Source: Prevotella heparinolytica (GTDB lineage Bacteria; Bacteroidota; Bacteroidia; Bacteroidales; Bacteroidaceae). Taken from it: a DNA stretch of 62,752 nt. Shown here piece by piece: positions 52,077-62,461 of this stretch. The stretch is from NCBI RefSeq assembly GCF_004342845.1, contig NZ_SLXB01000023.1, positions 1-62,752 of the forward strand, read 5' to 3'. Position 1 is the first letter of the stretch. Each line of letters starts with the position of its first letter. The translations under genes and the position numbers were made by a program. Below the pieces are notes generated by a model. The model saw nothing but the letters and a program-made list of their open reading frames with translations. It did no database searches and was not told where the DNA came from.

Positions 52077-54980
52077 ATGAAACCAAATCAATTCAAATCA
52101 CTCTTTTTATTGATGGCCCTTGCAGTTGCCCTGCCCTCTTTCGGACAAGGGCTGAAGGCTTTCAAGTTAAAAAACGGTCTTTCCGTATATATATGGGAAG
52201 ACAACACGAAATCGGATGTGTATGGAGCCGTTGGCGTACGCACGGGTTCGGTGAACGACCCGGCAGAGTACACCGGACTTGCGCACTACCTGGAACACGT
52301 CATGTTCAAAGGTACGAACAAAATCGGCACGCTCGACTGGAGTGCCGAAGAACCCCTCTACAAGCAAATCATCGCCAAATATGACGAAATGGCCGAAGAA
52401 GCCGACCCGGTGAAGAAAGAAGCCATCGGCAAGGAGATAAACGAGCTGACCATCCGGGCAGGCAAGGTGAGTGTATCCAACGAGTTCTCCAACCTGATGG
52501 AAAGCATGGGAGGCAAGAACCTGAATGCAGGAACCAGCTACGACTACACGGTCTACTATAACTCTTTCCCGGCCTACCAGATCAACAAATGGCTGGAGAT
52601 TTCGTCGCAACGCTTCCTCAATCCGGTGTTCCGCACGTTCCAGTCGGAGCTGGAGACCGTATACGAAGAGTATAACCGTGCGCAAGACAACCCCGGAAGA
52701 ATGCAGAACCAGTTCCTTATGGGCAAGGCTTTCGAAGGACACCCCTATTCGCGCCCCATATTGGGACTTCCGGAGCACCTGAAGAACCCGCGCCTGAGCA
52801 AACTGATAGAGTTCTACAACGCTTGGTACACGCCGGAGAACATGGTGCTGGTGCTGGTGGGTAACATCGATGCCCGGCAAGTGAGCGCACGCATCAACGC
52901 AGCTTTCGGCCGCTTGCCCAAGAAAGGAATCCCCGAAAGAAAGAGCTATCCGGAACTTGAGATAAAAGGACGTACTCAACACACCGCCAAGATAGGTTAT
53001 TACCCCAGCGTTGCACTGGTATACAAGGGCGTGCCCGCCGGACATCCGGACGAGAAGGCGCTGGACATCGCCATGGAATTACTGTCGAACAGCAACAACA
53101 CCGGAACGCTGGACAAATTGGTGATAAGCGGTGACCTGACCAACGGATACGCATTTCTCAACACGCTGCGCGAACAAGGACGCTGCATCGTAAGCGTGAT
53201 GCCCTTGTACGACGAGAACCAACGCCGGTTCGAATCGAACAAGAGCGCCGAGAAGAAAGCACTGAAGGCTATTGAGCAGATCGCCAAAGGCGAATTCCCC
53301 GACTGGCTGGTAGAGGCCATCAAGAACAATATATGCCGCGACTACGACTTGCGGATGGAGGCCAACGAAAGCAAGGCCAACGCACTGATGGAAGCCTTCA
53401 TCAACGAGGCCGACCTGAGCAAAGTGCTGAACTACAAGGAAGAAGTAATGGCCGTCACCAACGAAGACATCAAGCGCGTGGCCAAACAATATCTGGCGGA
53501 CAATTACCTGGCACTGTACATAGAGAAAGGAAAAAACAAAGAAGACAACAAGCTGAAGAAGCCCGGCTACAAAGCCATCGAGCCTCCGGTAGGCCGGCAG
53601 TCGCTCTATGCCACACAGTTCAAGAACATGCCCATCGGACAGGTGGAGGAAAAGTTCATCGACTTCAGCGATGTGCAGACCAAGAAGCTGAACGAACGTT
53701 CGCAAATGTTCTACACGAAGAATCCGGAGAACAACATCTTCAGTCTGACCCTGAGATATGGCGCAGGAGAACGCGAGTTTCCCAAGCTGGGCATTGCCGC
53801 CAACCTGATGAACGACGCCGGAATCATGGGAGCATACGAACCCCAGCAACTGAAAGAAGAGTTGAGCAAGCTCAATGCCACCTACTCCGTGAACGCTGAC
53901 GACAACTACCTCTACATCACGATGAGAGGATATGAAGAGACCTTGCCACAGGCCTGCCAACTCTTGGCACGCCAGATCTTGATGCCCAAGCTGGACGCCA
54001 AACAGCTGAGCCGCATCAAGGGAAGCCTTCTGGGTATGCGCCAGCAACGCAAGGAGAACGTTTCCCTGCTGAATCAGGCACTGAGCCAATATGTCCGCTA
54101 CCAAGACAAGTCGGACTACATCACCGAGCTGACCGACAAGGAAATCTACGAATTGCAAATAGCCGAGCTGACGGGAGACATCAACCGTGCCGCCAACTAC
54201 GAGGCCGAGATTTTCTATTGCGGCTCCCTGCCCTTCGACAATGTATACGAGATCTTGAGCAAGAACCTGCCGCTGGTAGCCAATGAGCGCCCCAGCCAAT
54301 CGCCCCAGGACAAAGCCTTGGCACAGGTTACGGAAAACATCATTTACTTCCTGCCCAACTCCGACACCGAGCAGGCACAGATCTCTTTCTACCTGCCTAT
54401 GCAAGGTTATGACAAGAAAGACGACGTGTTGCGCGACGCCTTCTACCAATACTTCTCCGGAGGTTTCAACGGATTGGTGCTCAACGAAATACGCGAAAAA
54501 CGCTCGATGGCCTACACCGCAGGAGCTTATGTGGTAACCCCGCAGGTAAAGGGGAATCCGACGTACTTGTCAGGAAGCATCGGCACACAAAACGACAAAG
54601 CCAATGATGCCATAGATGTATTCATGGAACTTATCAACAATATGCCGAAGAACGCCGAACGCATGGACAACATCAAAAGCTACATGCGTCAAGAGGCCTT
54701 GAGCACGCATCCCGGCTTCCGCTATAAGGCAAGCTATCTCAAGAGACTGCAACAGATGGGCTATGAAGGAGATCCTGCCGCAGTAAATCTGCCGAAGATC
54801 GACGCCCTGACATTCGAGGACATCGTGAAGTTCTATGAGGAGAACATCAAGGGTAAACCTTATGCCATAGGTATCATGGGTAACCCGAAAGACATCGACC
54901 TGAAACGCTTGGAAAAATACGGCAAAGTGGTGAGACTGAACGAACGCAAGTTGTTCAACACCAAGGATGCCTTGTTTTAA
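52077..54980 (+). CDS. M16-family zinc metallopeptidase, two-domain, exported
   Basis: 967 residues with a signal peptide (MALAVALPSFGQ). The active half has the inverted zinc motif HYLEH (70-74), with the later ELETVYEEYNRA supplying the third ligand. The second half (about 500-967) is the inactive M16C-like partner. Such PqqL/pitrilysin-type enzymes degrade peptides in the periplasm. A single gene with its own terminator; substrate unknown. Confidence 0.9.
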   Translation: MKPNQFKSLFLLMALAVALPSFGQGLKAFKLKNGLSVYIWEDNTKSDVYGAVGVRTGSVNDPAEYTGLAHYLEHVMFKGTNKIGTLDWSAEEPLYKQIIAKYDEMAEEADPVKKEAIGKEINELTIRAGKVSVSNEFSNLMESMGGKNLNAGTSYDYTVYYNSFPAYQINKWLEISSQRFLNPVFRTFQSELETVYEEYNRAQDNPGRMQNQFLMGKAFEGHPYSRPILGLPEHLKNPRLSKLIEFYNAWYTPENMVLVLVGNIDARQVSARINAAFGRLPKKGIPERKSYPELEIKGRTQHTAKIGYYPSVALVYKGVPAGHPDEKALDIAMELLSNSNNTGTLDKLVISGDLTNGYAFLNTLREQGRCIVSVMPLYDENQRRFESNKSAEKKALKAIEQIAKGEFPDWLVEAIKNNICRDYDLRMEANESKANALMEAFINEADLSKVLNYKEEVMAVTNEDIKRVAKQYLADNYLALYIEKGKNKEDNKLKKPGYKAIEPPVGRQSLYATQFKNMPIGQVEEKFIDFSDVQTKKLNERSQMFYTKNPENNIFSLTLRYGAGEREFPKLGIAANLMNDAGIMGAYEPQQLKEELSKLNATYSVNADDNYLYITMRGYEETLPQACQLLARQILMPKLDAKQLSRIKGSLLGMRQQRKENVSLLNQALSQYVRYQDKSDYITELTDKEIYELQIAELTGDINRAANYEAEIFYCGSLPFDNVYEILSKNLPLVANERPSQSPQDKALAQVTENIIYFLPNSDTEQAQISFYLPMQGYDKKDDVLRDAFYQYFSGGFNGLVLNEIREKRSMAYTAGAYVVTPQVKGNPTYLSGSIGTQNDKANDAIDVFMELINNMPKNAERMDNIKSYMRQEALSTHPGFRYKASYLKRLQQMGYEGDPAAVNLPKIDALTFEDIVKFYEENIKGKPYAIGIMGNPKDIDLKRLEKYGKVVRLNERKLFNTKDALF

Positions 54981-55003
54981 TTACTAAAAAGGTAAACAAT
55001 GGA

Positions 55004-55033
55004 AGAGGAGCGATGATCATCGCTCCTCTTTTT
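55004..55033 (+). terminator. Terminator of the M16 peptidase gene
   Basis: 26-bp perfect palindrome (55004-55029) with a T-run to 55033. The convergent TRIC gene ends inside this palindrome (stop at 55017-55019). Confidence 0.85.
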
Positions 55034-55652
55034 CTCCCCCATGCCCCGACAAGGTGGGCAGACATATCTTGAATTTCACCGCCAATATGCGGACAATGAA
55101 TACGGTGGTGCCCGCCATCACCTGGCAAGCGTAGGATTGCATCCCCAGCGAATCGCAAAGCCAATAACACGTCCCGCCTACCACGCAGGCCATTGCATAA
55201 ATCTCTTTTCTGAATATCAGCGGGATTTCATTGATGAAAACATCGCGTATCACGCCTCCCGCAGCTCCGGTGATGCTGCCCATGATGATGGCCACCCAGA
55301 ACGGATAGCCCACGGCAAGACTCTTGCCTACACCCACCACAGTGAACAGAGCCAGTCCGATGCTGTCGAAAATGAAGAACGTATTGTGCAAATGGATGAG
55401 GTATTTCCCGAAAAGAATGACCCACAACAAAGCCAGACCGGTACAAATCAAATAAATGGGATCTGTCATCCAGCCCGGAGTGACATCGAGCAACAGGTCG
55501 CGTATCGTACCGCCGCCAATGGCCGTCACAAAACCTACCACATAAGCACCAAACCAATCGAACCGCTTGGCCGAAGCCAGACGTATGCCGCTGATGGCAA
55601 ACGCGAACGTGCCGACAAAATCGAGAACCTGAACAAATGTAGGCATTGTCAT
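55017..55652 (-). CDS. TRIC/UPF0126-family membrane protein
   Basis: 211 residues with about seven membrane helices and the two glycine-rich repeats AIGGGTIRDLLLDVTPGWM and TGAAGGVIRDVFINEIPLIF. The family resembles trimeric intracellular cation channels and also includes glycine-transport candidates; function in Bacteroides is unknown. Convergent with the M16 gene. Confidence 0.85.
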   Translation of the reverse strand: MTMPTFVQVLDFVGTFAFAISGIRLASAKRFDWFGAYVVGFVTAIGGGTIRDLLLDVTPGWMTDPIYLICTGLALLWVILFGKYLIHLHNTFFIFDSIGLALFTVVGVGKSLAVGYPFWVAIIMGSITGAAGGVIRDVFINEIPLIFRKEIYAMACVVGGTCYWLCDSLGMQSYACQVMAGTTVFIVRILAVKFKICLPTLSGHGGEKEER

Positions 55653-55750
55653 ACTGTATTTGAGATTTAGAATGAGTATTTAAATTCCACTATTTTCAAG
55701 AAGTATCTAAAATTATGGGCAAAGTAACAAATAAATTCCCTAAGAAAACG

Positions 55751-55758
55751 TATTTTTG
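55751..55758 (+). promoter_or_regulatory. -7 element for the UDP-GlcNAc 2-epimerase gene
   Basis: TATTTTTG fits TAnnTTTG and lies 22 bp before the chosen ATG at 55781. It falls within the longer reading frame from 55715, so translation from 55715 is unlikely. Confidence 0.5.
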
Positions 55759-55780
55759 TTCCATCATTTTTTTCACCATT

Positions 55781-56881
55781 ATGACAATGAAGATAACGAT
55801 TGTATCGGGAGCACGTCCCAACTTCATGAAAATAGCTCCTATATGCCGTGCCATCGATGCGGCCAAAGAAGCCGGGAAAAACATCTCTTACCGCATAGTG
55901 TACACCGGACCGCAAGATGACACCAGCTTGGATGCCTCGCTCTTTTCCGACCTTGACATGAAGCAGCCGGACGCCTACCTCGGTGTTTCGGGACGCGACC
56001 ACTCCCAAGTGGCAGCCTCCATCATGTTGGCTTTCGAAAAAGAGCTGAACGCTCATCCCGCCCGGATTGTACTGGTGGTAGACGACATGACCGCCACCAT
56101 GAGCTGCTCCATCGTAGCCAAAAAACGCGGGCTGAAAGTGGCGCACGTCATAGCCGGAACACGTTCTTTCGACATGAACATGCCCCGTGAAGTGAATCGC
56201 ACCATCGTGGATGCCATCTCCGATTATCTCTTCACTGCCGGCATGGTGGCGAACCGCAACCTTAACCAGGAGGGAATGATACCTGATTATATCCATTACG
56301 TGGGAAACATCCTGATCGATACCATCCGCTTCAACCGCCATCGCCTGATACAGCCGGTATGGTTCTCTACCCTCGGCTTGAAAAAAGGAGAGTACCTGTT
56401 GCTCACCCTGAACCGGCACGACCTGCTGGCCAAGAAAGCCGTGCTGCAATCTTTGCTGCAGACGCTGCTTGAAAAAGCAGACGGCATGCCCATCGTGGCC
56501 CCACTGCATCCATACGTGCAAAATGCCGTGAAATCATTGGAACCGAATGCCCCCAACCTGCACATACTGCCGCCGCAGAGCTATCTGCACTTCGGTTTCC
56601 TCATCAACCAAGCCAAAGGTATCGTCACCGATTCGGGCAACATCGCCGAAGAAGCCACTTTCCTCGACGTGCCCTGCATCACCCTAAACACCTATGCCGA
56701 ACATCCGGAGACCTGGCGCATCGGAACGAACGAGCTGGTAGGCGAAAACTCCTTCGCCCTTTCCGCCTCGCTCCACAAACTGCTTCACGAAGGCTGGAAG
56801 CACACCACCCTGCCCGATCGATGGGACGGACGGACTGCGGAACGTATCGTACAGACTTTGCTGAACAAGGAGTCGGTTTAA
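55781..56881 (+). CDS. wecB: UDP-N-acetylglucosamine 2-epimerase (non-hydrolysing)
   Basis: About 366 residues from MTMKITIVSGARPNFMKIAP (or two codons later). VVDDMTATMSCSIVAKKRGL, VIAGTRSFDMNMPREVNRTI and IVTDSGNIAEEATFLDVPCI are family blocks. Converts UDP-GlcNAc to UDP-ManNAc, perhaps for ManNAc-containing surface glycans outside the capsule operon. A 19-bp perfect hairpin follows. Confidence 0.9.
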   Translation: MTMKITIVSGARPNFMKIAPICRAIDAAKEAGKNISYRIVYTGPQDDTSLDASLFSDLDMKQPDAYLGVSGRDHSQVAASIMLAFEKELNAHPARIVLVVDDMTATMSCSIVAKKRGLKVAHVIAGTRSFDMNMPREVNRTIVDAISDYLFTAGMVANRNLNQEGMIPDYIHYVGNILIDTIRFNRHRLIQPVWFSTLGLKKGEYLLLTLNRHDLLAKKAVLQSLLQTLLEKADGMPIVAPLHPYVQNAVKSLEPNAPNLHILPPQSYLHFGFLINQAKGIVTDSGNIAEEATFLDVPCITLNTYAEHPETWRIGTNELVGENSFALSASLHKLLHEGWKHTTLPDRWDGRTAERIVQTLLNKESV

Positions 56882-56904
56882 AAATATCCGGAAAGAACAG
56901 GAAC

Positions 56905-56949
56905 TGACGCTAATGGCACAGATCTTCTGCATCTGTGCCATTAGCGTCA
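56905..56949. terminator. Perfect 19-bp hairpin after wecB
   Basis: TGACGCTAATGGCACAGAT (56905-56923) pairs exactly with 56931-56949 around a 7-base loop. No T-run follows on either strand, so it may protect the transcript end rather than terminate by the usual route. The rest of the 256-bp gap has no gene. Confidence 0.6.
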
Positions 56950-57105
56950 ATTGTATGTAGAAGCATCGCGCGGATGCCACGCAGGCATCATCCGCCAAGC
57001 CCCGACAGAGAAAAATTATGTAAAGTTAAGAAGCCGTAATGTCAAGATAATCATTTCATTAATCACTAATAACTTCTTTTTGCTTCTTGATTGGCAGTTA
57101 TTTGC

Positions 57106-57113
57106 TAACTTTG
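57106..57113 (+). promoter_or_regulatory. -7 element for the DUF5686-type gene
   Basis: TAACTTTG fits TAnnTTTG, 25 bp before the ATG; the nearest TTTG lies 23 bp upstream. Weak -33. Confidence 0.45.
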
Positions 57114-57137
57114 CAGCCTGATTATTGTGTAACAAGT

Positions 57138-59723
57138 ATGAAACATATATATATTATTTCCGCCCTTTTCCTGCTGTCCCTGTTCGCATGCGTACCTGCA
57201 TCGGCACAAATAAAAGGCGTAGTTACAGACTCCCTCACCAACGAGCCATTGATGTATATCACCGTACAATACGAGGGAAAAGGCGTGGGAGGCATCTCCA
57301 ACGGCAATGGTGAATATCAGGTGGAAACCCGCAAAGGCTGGAATGAACTTACCTTCTCTGCCGTGGGATACATCACCAAGAAAGTGAAGTTTGAACCCGG
57401 AACCAAGGTACTGAACGTGAAGATGCTGGCAGACGACATCATGCTCTCCGAGGTAGTGGTAAAACCCAAGAAAGAGAAATACTCGCGCAAGAATAATCCG
57501 GCCGTGGAGTTCATGAAAAAGGTCATCGAGAACAAAAAAGCCCTGAAACTGGAGGAGAACGACTACTACCAATACCGGAAATACGAAAAGATGAAGATGT
57601 CTGTCAACGACATCACACCGGAGAAAATGGAGAAGGGCATCTACAAGAAGTTCTCCTTCTTCAAGGATCAGGTGGAGTTGTCGCCTAAGACCAACAAGAT
57701 GATCCTCCCCATCTCCGTAAAGGAAACAGCCGGCAAGACCATTTACCGCAAAGACCCCAAGAGCGAAAAGACCATCATCGAGGGTATGAACTCCACCGGC
57801 ATCGAAGAATTCTTCAGTACCGGAGACATGCTGGGAACCATCCTGTCGGAAGTGTTCTGCGACATCAACATCTATGACGACGACATCCGTCTGATGCGGA
57901 GACGCTTCGTCAGCCCCATCGGCAAAGGAGCCATCAGCTTCTACAAATACTACCTGATGGACACGCTTATGGTGGACAAGCAAGAGTGCGTGCACCTTAC
58001 TTTTGTGCCGCAAAACCCGCAGGATTTTGGCTTTACAGGACACCTGTACGTGGTGAAGGACTCTACCTATGCCGTGAAGAAATGCACCATGAACCTCCCC
58101 AAGAAGACGGGGGTAAACTTTGTGGAGAACCTCGACATCGTTCAGGAATTTGAGCAACTGCCGGACAATAACTGGGTGTTGACCGACGACGACATGACCG
58201 TGGAACTCAAATTCGTGAAAGGCATCCAAGGCCTGGAAGTACAGCGTACCACCAAATACTCCGACTACTCATTCCAAGAGATAGAACCTCGCCTCTTCCG
58301 CTTGAAAGGAAGCGTCATCAAGGAAGCGAACATGCTTGCCAAAAGTGATGAATATTGGGCAAAAGTACGCCAAGTGCCACTCACCAAGAAAGAGAGTACC
58401 ATGGACGTATTCATGAACCGCATCGAACAGATACCGGGCTTCAAATACGTGATATTCGGAGCCAAAGCCCTGATAGAGAACTTCGTGGAGACGGGTACCA
58501 AGAATCATCCCAGCAAGTTCGACCTCGGCCCCATCAACACCATGATCACAAGCAACTATGTGAACGGCACGCGTTTCCGTCTGAGCGGCATGAGCACCGG
58601 AAAGCTCCACCCCCACTGGCTCTTCAGCGGATACGGAGCCTATGGTACCAAGGACAAGAAATGGTTCTATTCCGGCGAGGCGGCCTACTCTTTCAACAAG
58701 CGCGAACATGTGTTGTGGGAGTTCCCGAAACATCACATTGCCTTTAAATATACCTACGATGTGATGTCGCCGATGGACAAGTATCTTGCCACCGACAAAG
58801 ACAACGTATTCGTGGGCTGGAAGTGGACTACGGTGGACCAGATGTCGTACATGCGCGACGCCACCCTGCACTACGAACTGGAGACCAACACCGGATTCTC
58901 CGTCCATGCCATGGCACGCCATCGCAACGACCAGCCTGCCGGTATCCTGCAATATTGGAAGAACGATGGAAGGACTCCCGGTGTAAGGGGTGACAACAAT
59001 ACGCTCGTGCGCGACATCACCACAGCCGAACTCGGCGTAACGCTGCGCTATGCTCCGGGAGAAACATTCGTCAACACCAAACAGCGCCGCGTTCCCATAT
59101 CATTGGATGCTCCGATATTCAGCATCTCGCACACGGCCGGCTTCAAAGGCGTGCTTGGAGGCGAGTATAACTTCAACATGACAGAGGCGAGTGTCCGCAA
59201 ACGTTTCTGGCTCGGTGCATGGGGTAAGATAGACGTCACCGCCCGTGCCGGTGCACAGTGGAACACCGTTCCCTTCCCCTTGCTGAATCTGCCGATGGCC
59301 AACCTTTCGTACATCACGCAGCACAACGAATCGTTCAACCTTATCAACAACATGGAGTTCCTGAACGACCGCTACGCTTCGCTCGCCCTGACCTACGACA
59401 TGAACGGAAAGCTCTTCAACCGTCTTCCGCTCATCAAGAAACTGAAGTGGCGCGAAACATTCCGTGTACGCGGTCTGTGGGGAACATTGACGGATAAGAA
59501 CAATCCGTACAAGAGCGATAATGCCGACTTGTTCCTCTTCCCCACGCGCAACGGCATACCTACCAGCTACGTCATGGGTAAGACGCCTTACATAGAAGCC
59601 AGCGTGGGGGTGTACAATATCTTCAAGCTGCTGCATATCGAATATGTACGCCGACTGACGTACACAGACCTTCTCGGCGTGAAGAAAGACGGAATACGTT
59701 TTATGATCATGATGATATTTTAA
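57138..59723 (+). CDS. DUF5686-type outer-membrane protein with carboxypeptidase-like regulatory domain
   Basis: 861 residues from MKHIYIISALFLLSLFACVP, signal peptide to ASAQ. A CarboxypepD_reg-like domain (GVVTDSLTNEPLMYITVQYE) is followed by a long DUF5686-like part and a predicted outer-membrane barrel ending RFMIMMIF. Common in Bacteroidetes, function unknown; envelope biogenesis or surface binding is likely. The earlier start at 57087 precedes the -7 element. rarA follows by 7 bp. Confidence 0.82.
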   Translation: MKHIYIISALFLLSLFACVPASAQIKGVVTDSLTNEPLMYITVQYEGKGVGGISNGNGEYQVETRKGWNELTFSAVGYITKKVKFEPGTKVLNVKMLADDIMLSEVVVKPKKEKYSRKNNPAVEFMKKVIENKKALKLEENDYYQYRKYEKMKMSVNDITPEKMEKGIYKKFSFFKDQVELSPKTNKMILPISVKETAGKTIYRKDPKSEKTIIEGMNSTGIEEFFSTGDMLGTILSEVFCDINIYDDDIRLMRRRFVSPIGKGAISFYKYYLMDTLMVDKQECVHLTFVPQNPQDFGFTGHLYVVKDSTYAVKKCTMNLPKKTGVNFVENLDIVQEFEQLPDNNWVLTDDDMTVELKFVKGIQGLEVQRTTKYSDYSFQEIEPRLFRLKGSVIKEANMLAKSDEYWAKVRQVPLTKKESTMDVFMNRIEQIPGFKYVIFGAKALIENFVETGTKNHPSKFDLGPINTMITSNYVNGTRFRLSGMSTGKLHPHWLFSGYGAYGTKDKKWFYSGEAAYSFNKREHVLWEFPKHHIAFKYTYDVMSPMDKYLATDKDNVFVGWKWTTVDQMSYMRDATLHYELETNTGFSVHAMARHRNDQPAGILQYWKNDGRTPGVRGDNNTLVRDITTAELGVTLRYAPGETFVNTKQRRVPISLDAPIFSISHTAGFKGVLGGEYNFNMTEASVRKRFWLGAWGKIDVTARAGAQWNTVPFPLLNLPMANLSYITQHNESFNLINNMEFLNDRYASLALTYDMNGKLFNRLPLIKKLKWRETFRVRGLWGTLTDKNNPYKSDNADLFLFPTRNGIPTSYVMGKTPYIEASVGVYNIFKLLHIEYVRRLTYTDLLGVKKDGIRFMIMMIF

Positions 59724-59729
59724 ACGACC

Positions 59730-60998
59730 ATGCAACCTTTAGCGGAGAGGCTACGCCCTAAATCATTGGATGAATACATCGGCCAGAAACACTTGGTGGG
59801 GCCGGGTGCCGTGCTGCGCAAGATGATTGATGCAGGCCGTATCTCTTCGTTCATCCTGTGGGGACCTCCGGGAGTGGGAAAGACCACGCTTGCGCAAATC
59901 ATCGCCAACCAACTGGAGACGCCTTTCTATACGCTCAGTGCCGTGACCAGTGGCGTGAAAGATGTGCGCGAAGTGATAGATCGTGCCAAGAACAACCGCT
60001 TTTTCTCACAGGCAAGCCCCATTCTCTTCATCGACGAAATACACCGTTTCAGCAAGTCGCAACAAGACTCACTCTTGGGAGCGGTGGAACAAGGAACGGT
60101 GACGCTGATAGGAGCCACCACGGAGAATCCTTCGTTCGAAGTAATCCGCCCGTTGTTGTCGCGTTGCCAGCTCTACGTACTGAAATCGCTTGAAAAAGAC
60201 GACCTGACCGAGCTATTGCAACGAGCCATTACCACCGATTCCATACTGAAGGAGCGGAAAATAGAGCTGAAAGAGACCACCGCCATGTTCCGCTTCAGTG
60301 GAGGAGACGCCCGCAAACTGCTGAATATTCTCGAACTGGTGGTAGATTCCGAAACCGAAGACCCTGTTGTCATCACCGACAGGTTAGTGACCGAACGTCT
60401 GCAACAGAATCCCCTGGCCTACGACAAGGATGGAGAAATGCACTACGACATCATCTCCGCTTTCATCAAATCCATCCGTGGCAGCGATCCCGACGGTGCC
60501 ATCTACTGGCTGGCACGTATGGTCGAAGGCGGTGAAGACCCGGCTTTCATAGCCCGCCGCCTTGTCATCTCCGCCTCCGAAGACATCGGTTTGGCAAATC
60601 CCAATGCGTTGCTGCTTGCCAATGCTTGTTTCGATGCGGTGATGAAACTGGGCTGGCCCGAAGGACGCATCCCGCTGGCAGAGGCCACGATATACCTTGC
60701 CACCAGCCCGAAGAGCAATTCGGCTTATATGGCGATAGACAATGCGCTGCAATTGGTGCGCGAGACCGGCAACCTGCCCGTGCCCCTGCATCTGCGCAAC
60801 GCCCCCACCAAACTGATGAAGCAATTGGGCTATGGCGACAACTACAAATATGCCCACGACTACCCCGGAAACTTCGTCAAACAACAATTCCTGCCGGACG
60901 AACTGAAAGACCGACGCATCTGGGAACCACAACTCAATGCCGCCGAACAGAAACACAAAGAACGAATGCAGCAGCTGTGGGGAAAAGAGAGGTTTTAA
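59730..60998 (+). CDS. rarA: Replication-associated recombination protein RarA (MgsA)
   Basis: 422 residues, AAA+ ATPase. Walker A GPPGVGKT (45-52), Walker B ILFIDEIHRFSKS near 98-103, and the C-terminal helical and MgsA region (NAPTKLMKQLGYGDNYKYAH). Acts at stalled replication forks with RecA and SSB. Probably co-transcribed with the outer-membrane gene before it. Confidence 0.95.
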   Translation: MQPLAERLRPKSLDEYIGQKHLVGPGAVLRKMIDAGRISSFILWGPPGVGKTTLAQIIANQLETPFYTLSAVTSGVKDVREVIDRAKNNRFFSQASPILFIDEIHRFSKSQQDSLLGAVEQGTVTLIGATTENPSFEVIRPLLSRCQLYVLKSLEKDDLTELLQRAITTDSILKERKIELKETTAMFRFSGGDARKLLNILELVVDSETEDPVVITDRLVTERLQQNPLAYDKDGEMHYDIISAFIKSIRGSDPDGAIYWLARMVEGGEDPAFIARRLVISASEDIGLANPNALLLANACFDAVMKLGWPEGRIPLAEATIYLATSPKSNSAYMAIDNALQLVRETGNLPVPLHLRNAPTKLMKQLGYGDNYKYAHDYPGNFVKQQFLPDELKDRRIWEPQLNAAEQKHKERMQQLWGKERF

Positions 60999-61038
60999 GG
61001 AAGAAACCGGTTTGGCCCGGAGAAACGAATAGAACCGG

Positions 61039-61791
61039 CTAAAAGAATTTCACGCTTACTCCCACCCCCAAAAGCAACGCATTGGCATGTTTATCTTTGA
61101 AAGACTGCCTCTCCCTTAGCTCTTGCGTATAAAGATTGTTCAACGTGTACTCTCCGACCGCAGTTCCGGAGTGCATGGCGTAAGAAACATCGGCATAAAC
61201 ACACACATTCTCTTCCAGCCGGTAAGCGATATGCAATCCGGGAAGCAATGAAAAACTTATATTATTTTTTCTCTTCATCTTCAAAAAGAAACTATCCACA
61301 TCATTGGTTCCCAAATGCCGGATATACGAAGAGAAACAGGCCTCAGAGAATTTGGTTATGCCTATATTAAAATAAGGCTGAACCCTCCATCTGCCAAAAC
61401 AGCTACGATAAACCAACCCCACAGCGACATTACCGACAAGCCGGTCTCTGGACACAATGACATGCTGATTATCAAGAACTGTTCCATCGTCCGTATAACC
61501 ATCGTATAGATAACCCAAAGTAGCAGGATTCCACAACACCCGTAACTGCGCTCCCCATGCCTTGCTCCAAAAAAATTTGGCTCCGAGGGTAACAATGGCA
61601 TCACTTTTAGAATAATTGTTCAGGCAAAGCCATGGGTTGATACTCTGCTCAGGCGTAACATGAAATGCTCCTCCCACGGAGGATTCAAGGAAAAGTTCCC
61701 TGCAGGCAGGTTGTTTTTGCGCCCGGAGCATTGCAAAAACACATATACATCCTATCAAGAAAAGCGACAAACGTTTTGTCATAATCATCAC
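61039..61791 (-). CDS. Predicted outer-membrane beta-barrel protein of unknown function
   Basis: 250 residues with a signal peptide (SLFLIGCICVFAMLRAQ) and amphipathic beta strands (GGAFHVTPEQSINPW, VAVGLVYRSCFGRWRVQPYF, HIAYRLEENVCVYADVSYAM) ending VGVSVKFF, a typical barrel C-terminal Phe. Start may be the ATG at 61782 (MTKRLSL). Convergent with rarA across 40 bp. Function unknown. Confidence 0.75.
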   Translation of the reverse strand: MMIMTKRLSLFLIGCICVFAMLRAQKQPACRELFLESSVGGAFHVTPEQSINPWLCLNNYSKSDAIVTLGAKFFWSKAWGAQLRVLWNPATLGYLYDGYTDDGTVLDNQHVIVSRDRLVGNVAVGLVYRSCFGRWRVQPYFNIGITKFSEACFSSYIRHLGTNDVDSFFLKMKRKNNISFSLLPGLHIAYRLEENVCVYADVSYAMHSGTAVGEYTLNNLYTQELRERQSFKDKHANALLLGVGVSVKFF

Positions 61792-61815
61792 GTTCTATTT
61801 TTCTGGGTAACAATG

Positions 61816-62370
61816 TTAGTAAAATTCAAGAAGTTCTGTCTCGGCCGAAAAGCTGCGGTGCGCTTCCTCCATATCATCTTCTCCATTGCCACCTCCGGAG
61901 CCTAAAACAAACTCCACACGAAATTGATAAACACCCGAAGCCGGATAAGTGAGCAGTACCATAGAAAGAGGAGCGTTTGCCAGATAATTTATGGGAAATT
62001 TCAGCGAACCGGGCGAATGGTATCTATAAAACAAATGGAAAATGTCGCTTCCGGCAGGATAGTCTGCATTAAAGTCGGTCAGCGTTATGATACGCATGTC
62101 TGCGATGGGATGCTTCAAAAGATATTCTCTCCACTCTTTCGCCTCTTCTTCCTCCGCTTTCAATTCCGGCAACACATTCAGCCAATATGCCTCTTTAGGG
62201 CAACGGCCATCGGATATGCCTACAGGATGTTCGCCACTATTATCCATAGATTCCAGTTTCAAGCCGCATACGTCACCCACCGGTGGCGTATGCTCGTCCT
62301 CGCAGGTCATGGCAGTGAACAGCAACATAACAATGCAGAAAAATATTCGTGAAAGATAGTCGGCTTTCAT
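61816..62370 (-). CDS. Hypothetical lipoprotein
   Basis: 184 residues with a lipoprotein-type signal (IVMLLFTAMTCEDEHTPPVG; Cys then acidic residues, the Bacteroides surface-export type). The rest has no motif I know. It ends 24 bp before the barrel protein start, so the two may be one transcript. Confidence 0.7.
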   Translation of the reverse strand: MKADYLSRIFFCIVMLLFTAMTCEDEHTPPVGDVCGLKLESMDNSGEHPVGISDGRCPKEAYWLNVLPELKAEEEEAKEWREYLLKHPIADMRIITLTDFNADYPAGSDIFHLFYRYHSPGSLKFPINYLANAPLSMVLLTYPASGVYQFRVEFVLGSGGGNGEDDMEEAHRSFSAETELLEFY

Positions 62371-62461
62371 GTTTTATCCGAATTAAAAGATTTACAAAGA
62401 TAACGATATGCGCCATATCATCCTAATAGGAGGTTAGGGAAAAACTTCTAAATTACAAGCT

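Noticed and set aside
53079..54449. 456-residue ORF on the minus strand
   Set aside because: Antisense shadow of the M16 peptidase.
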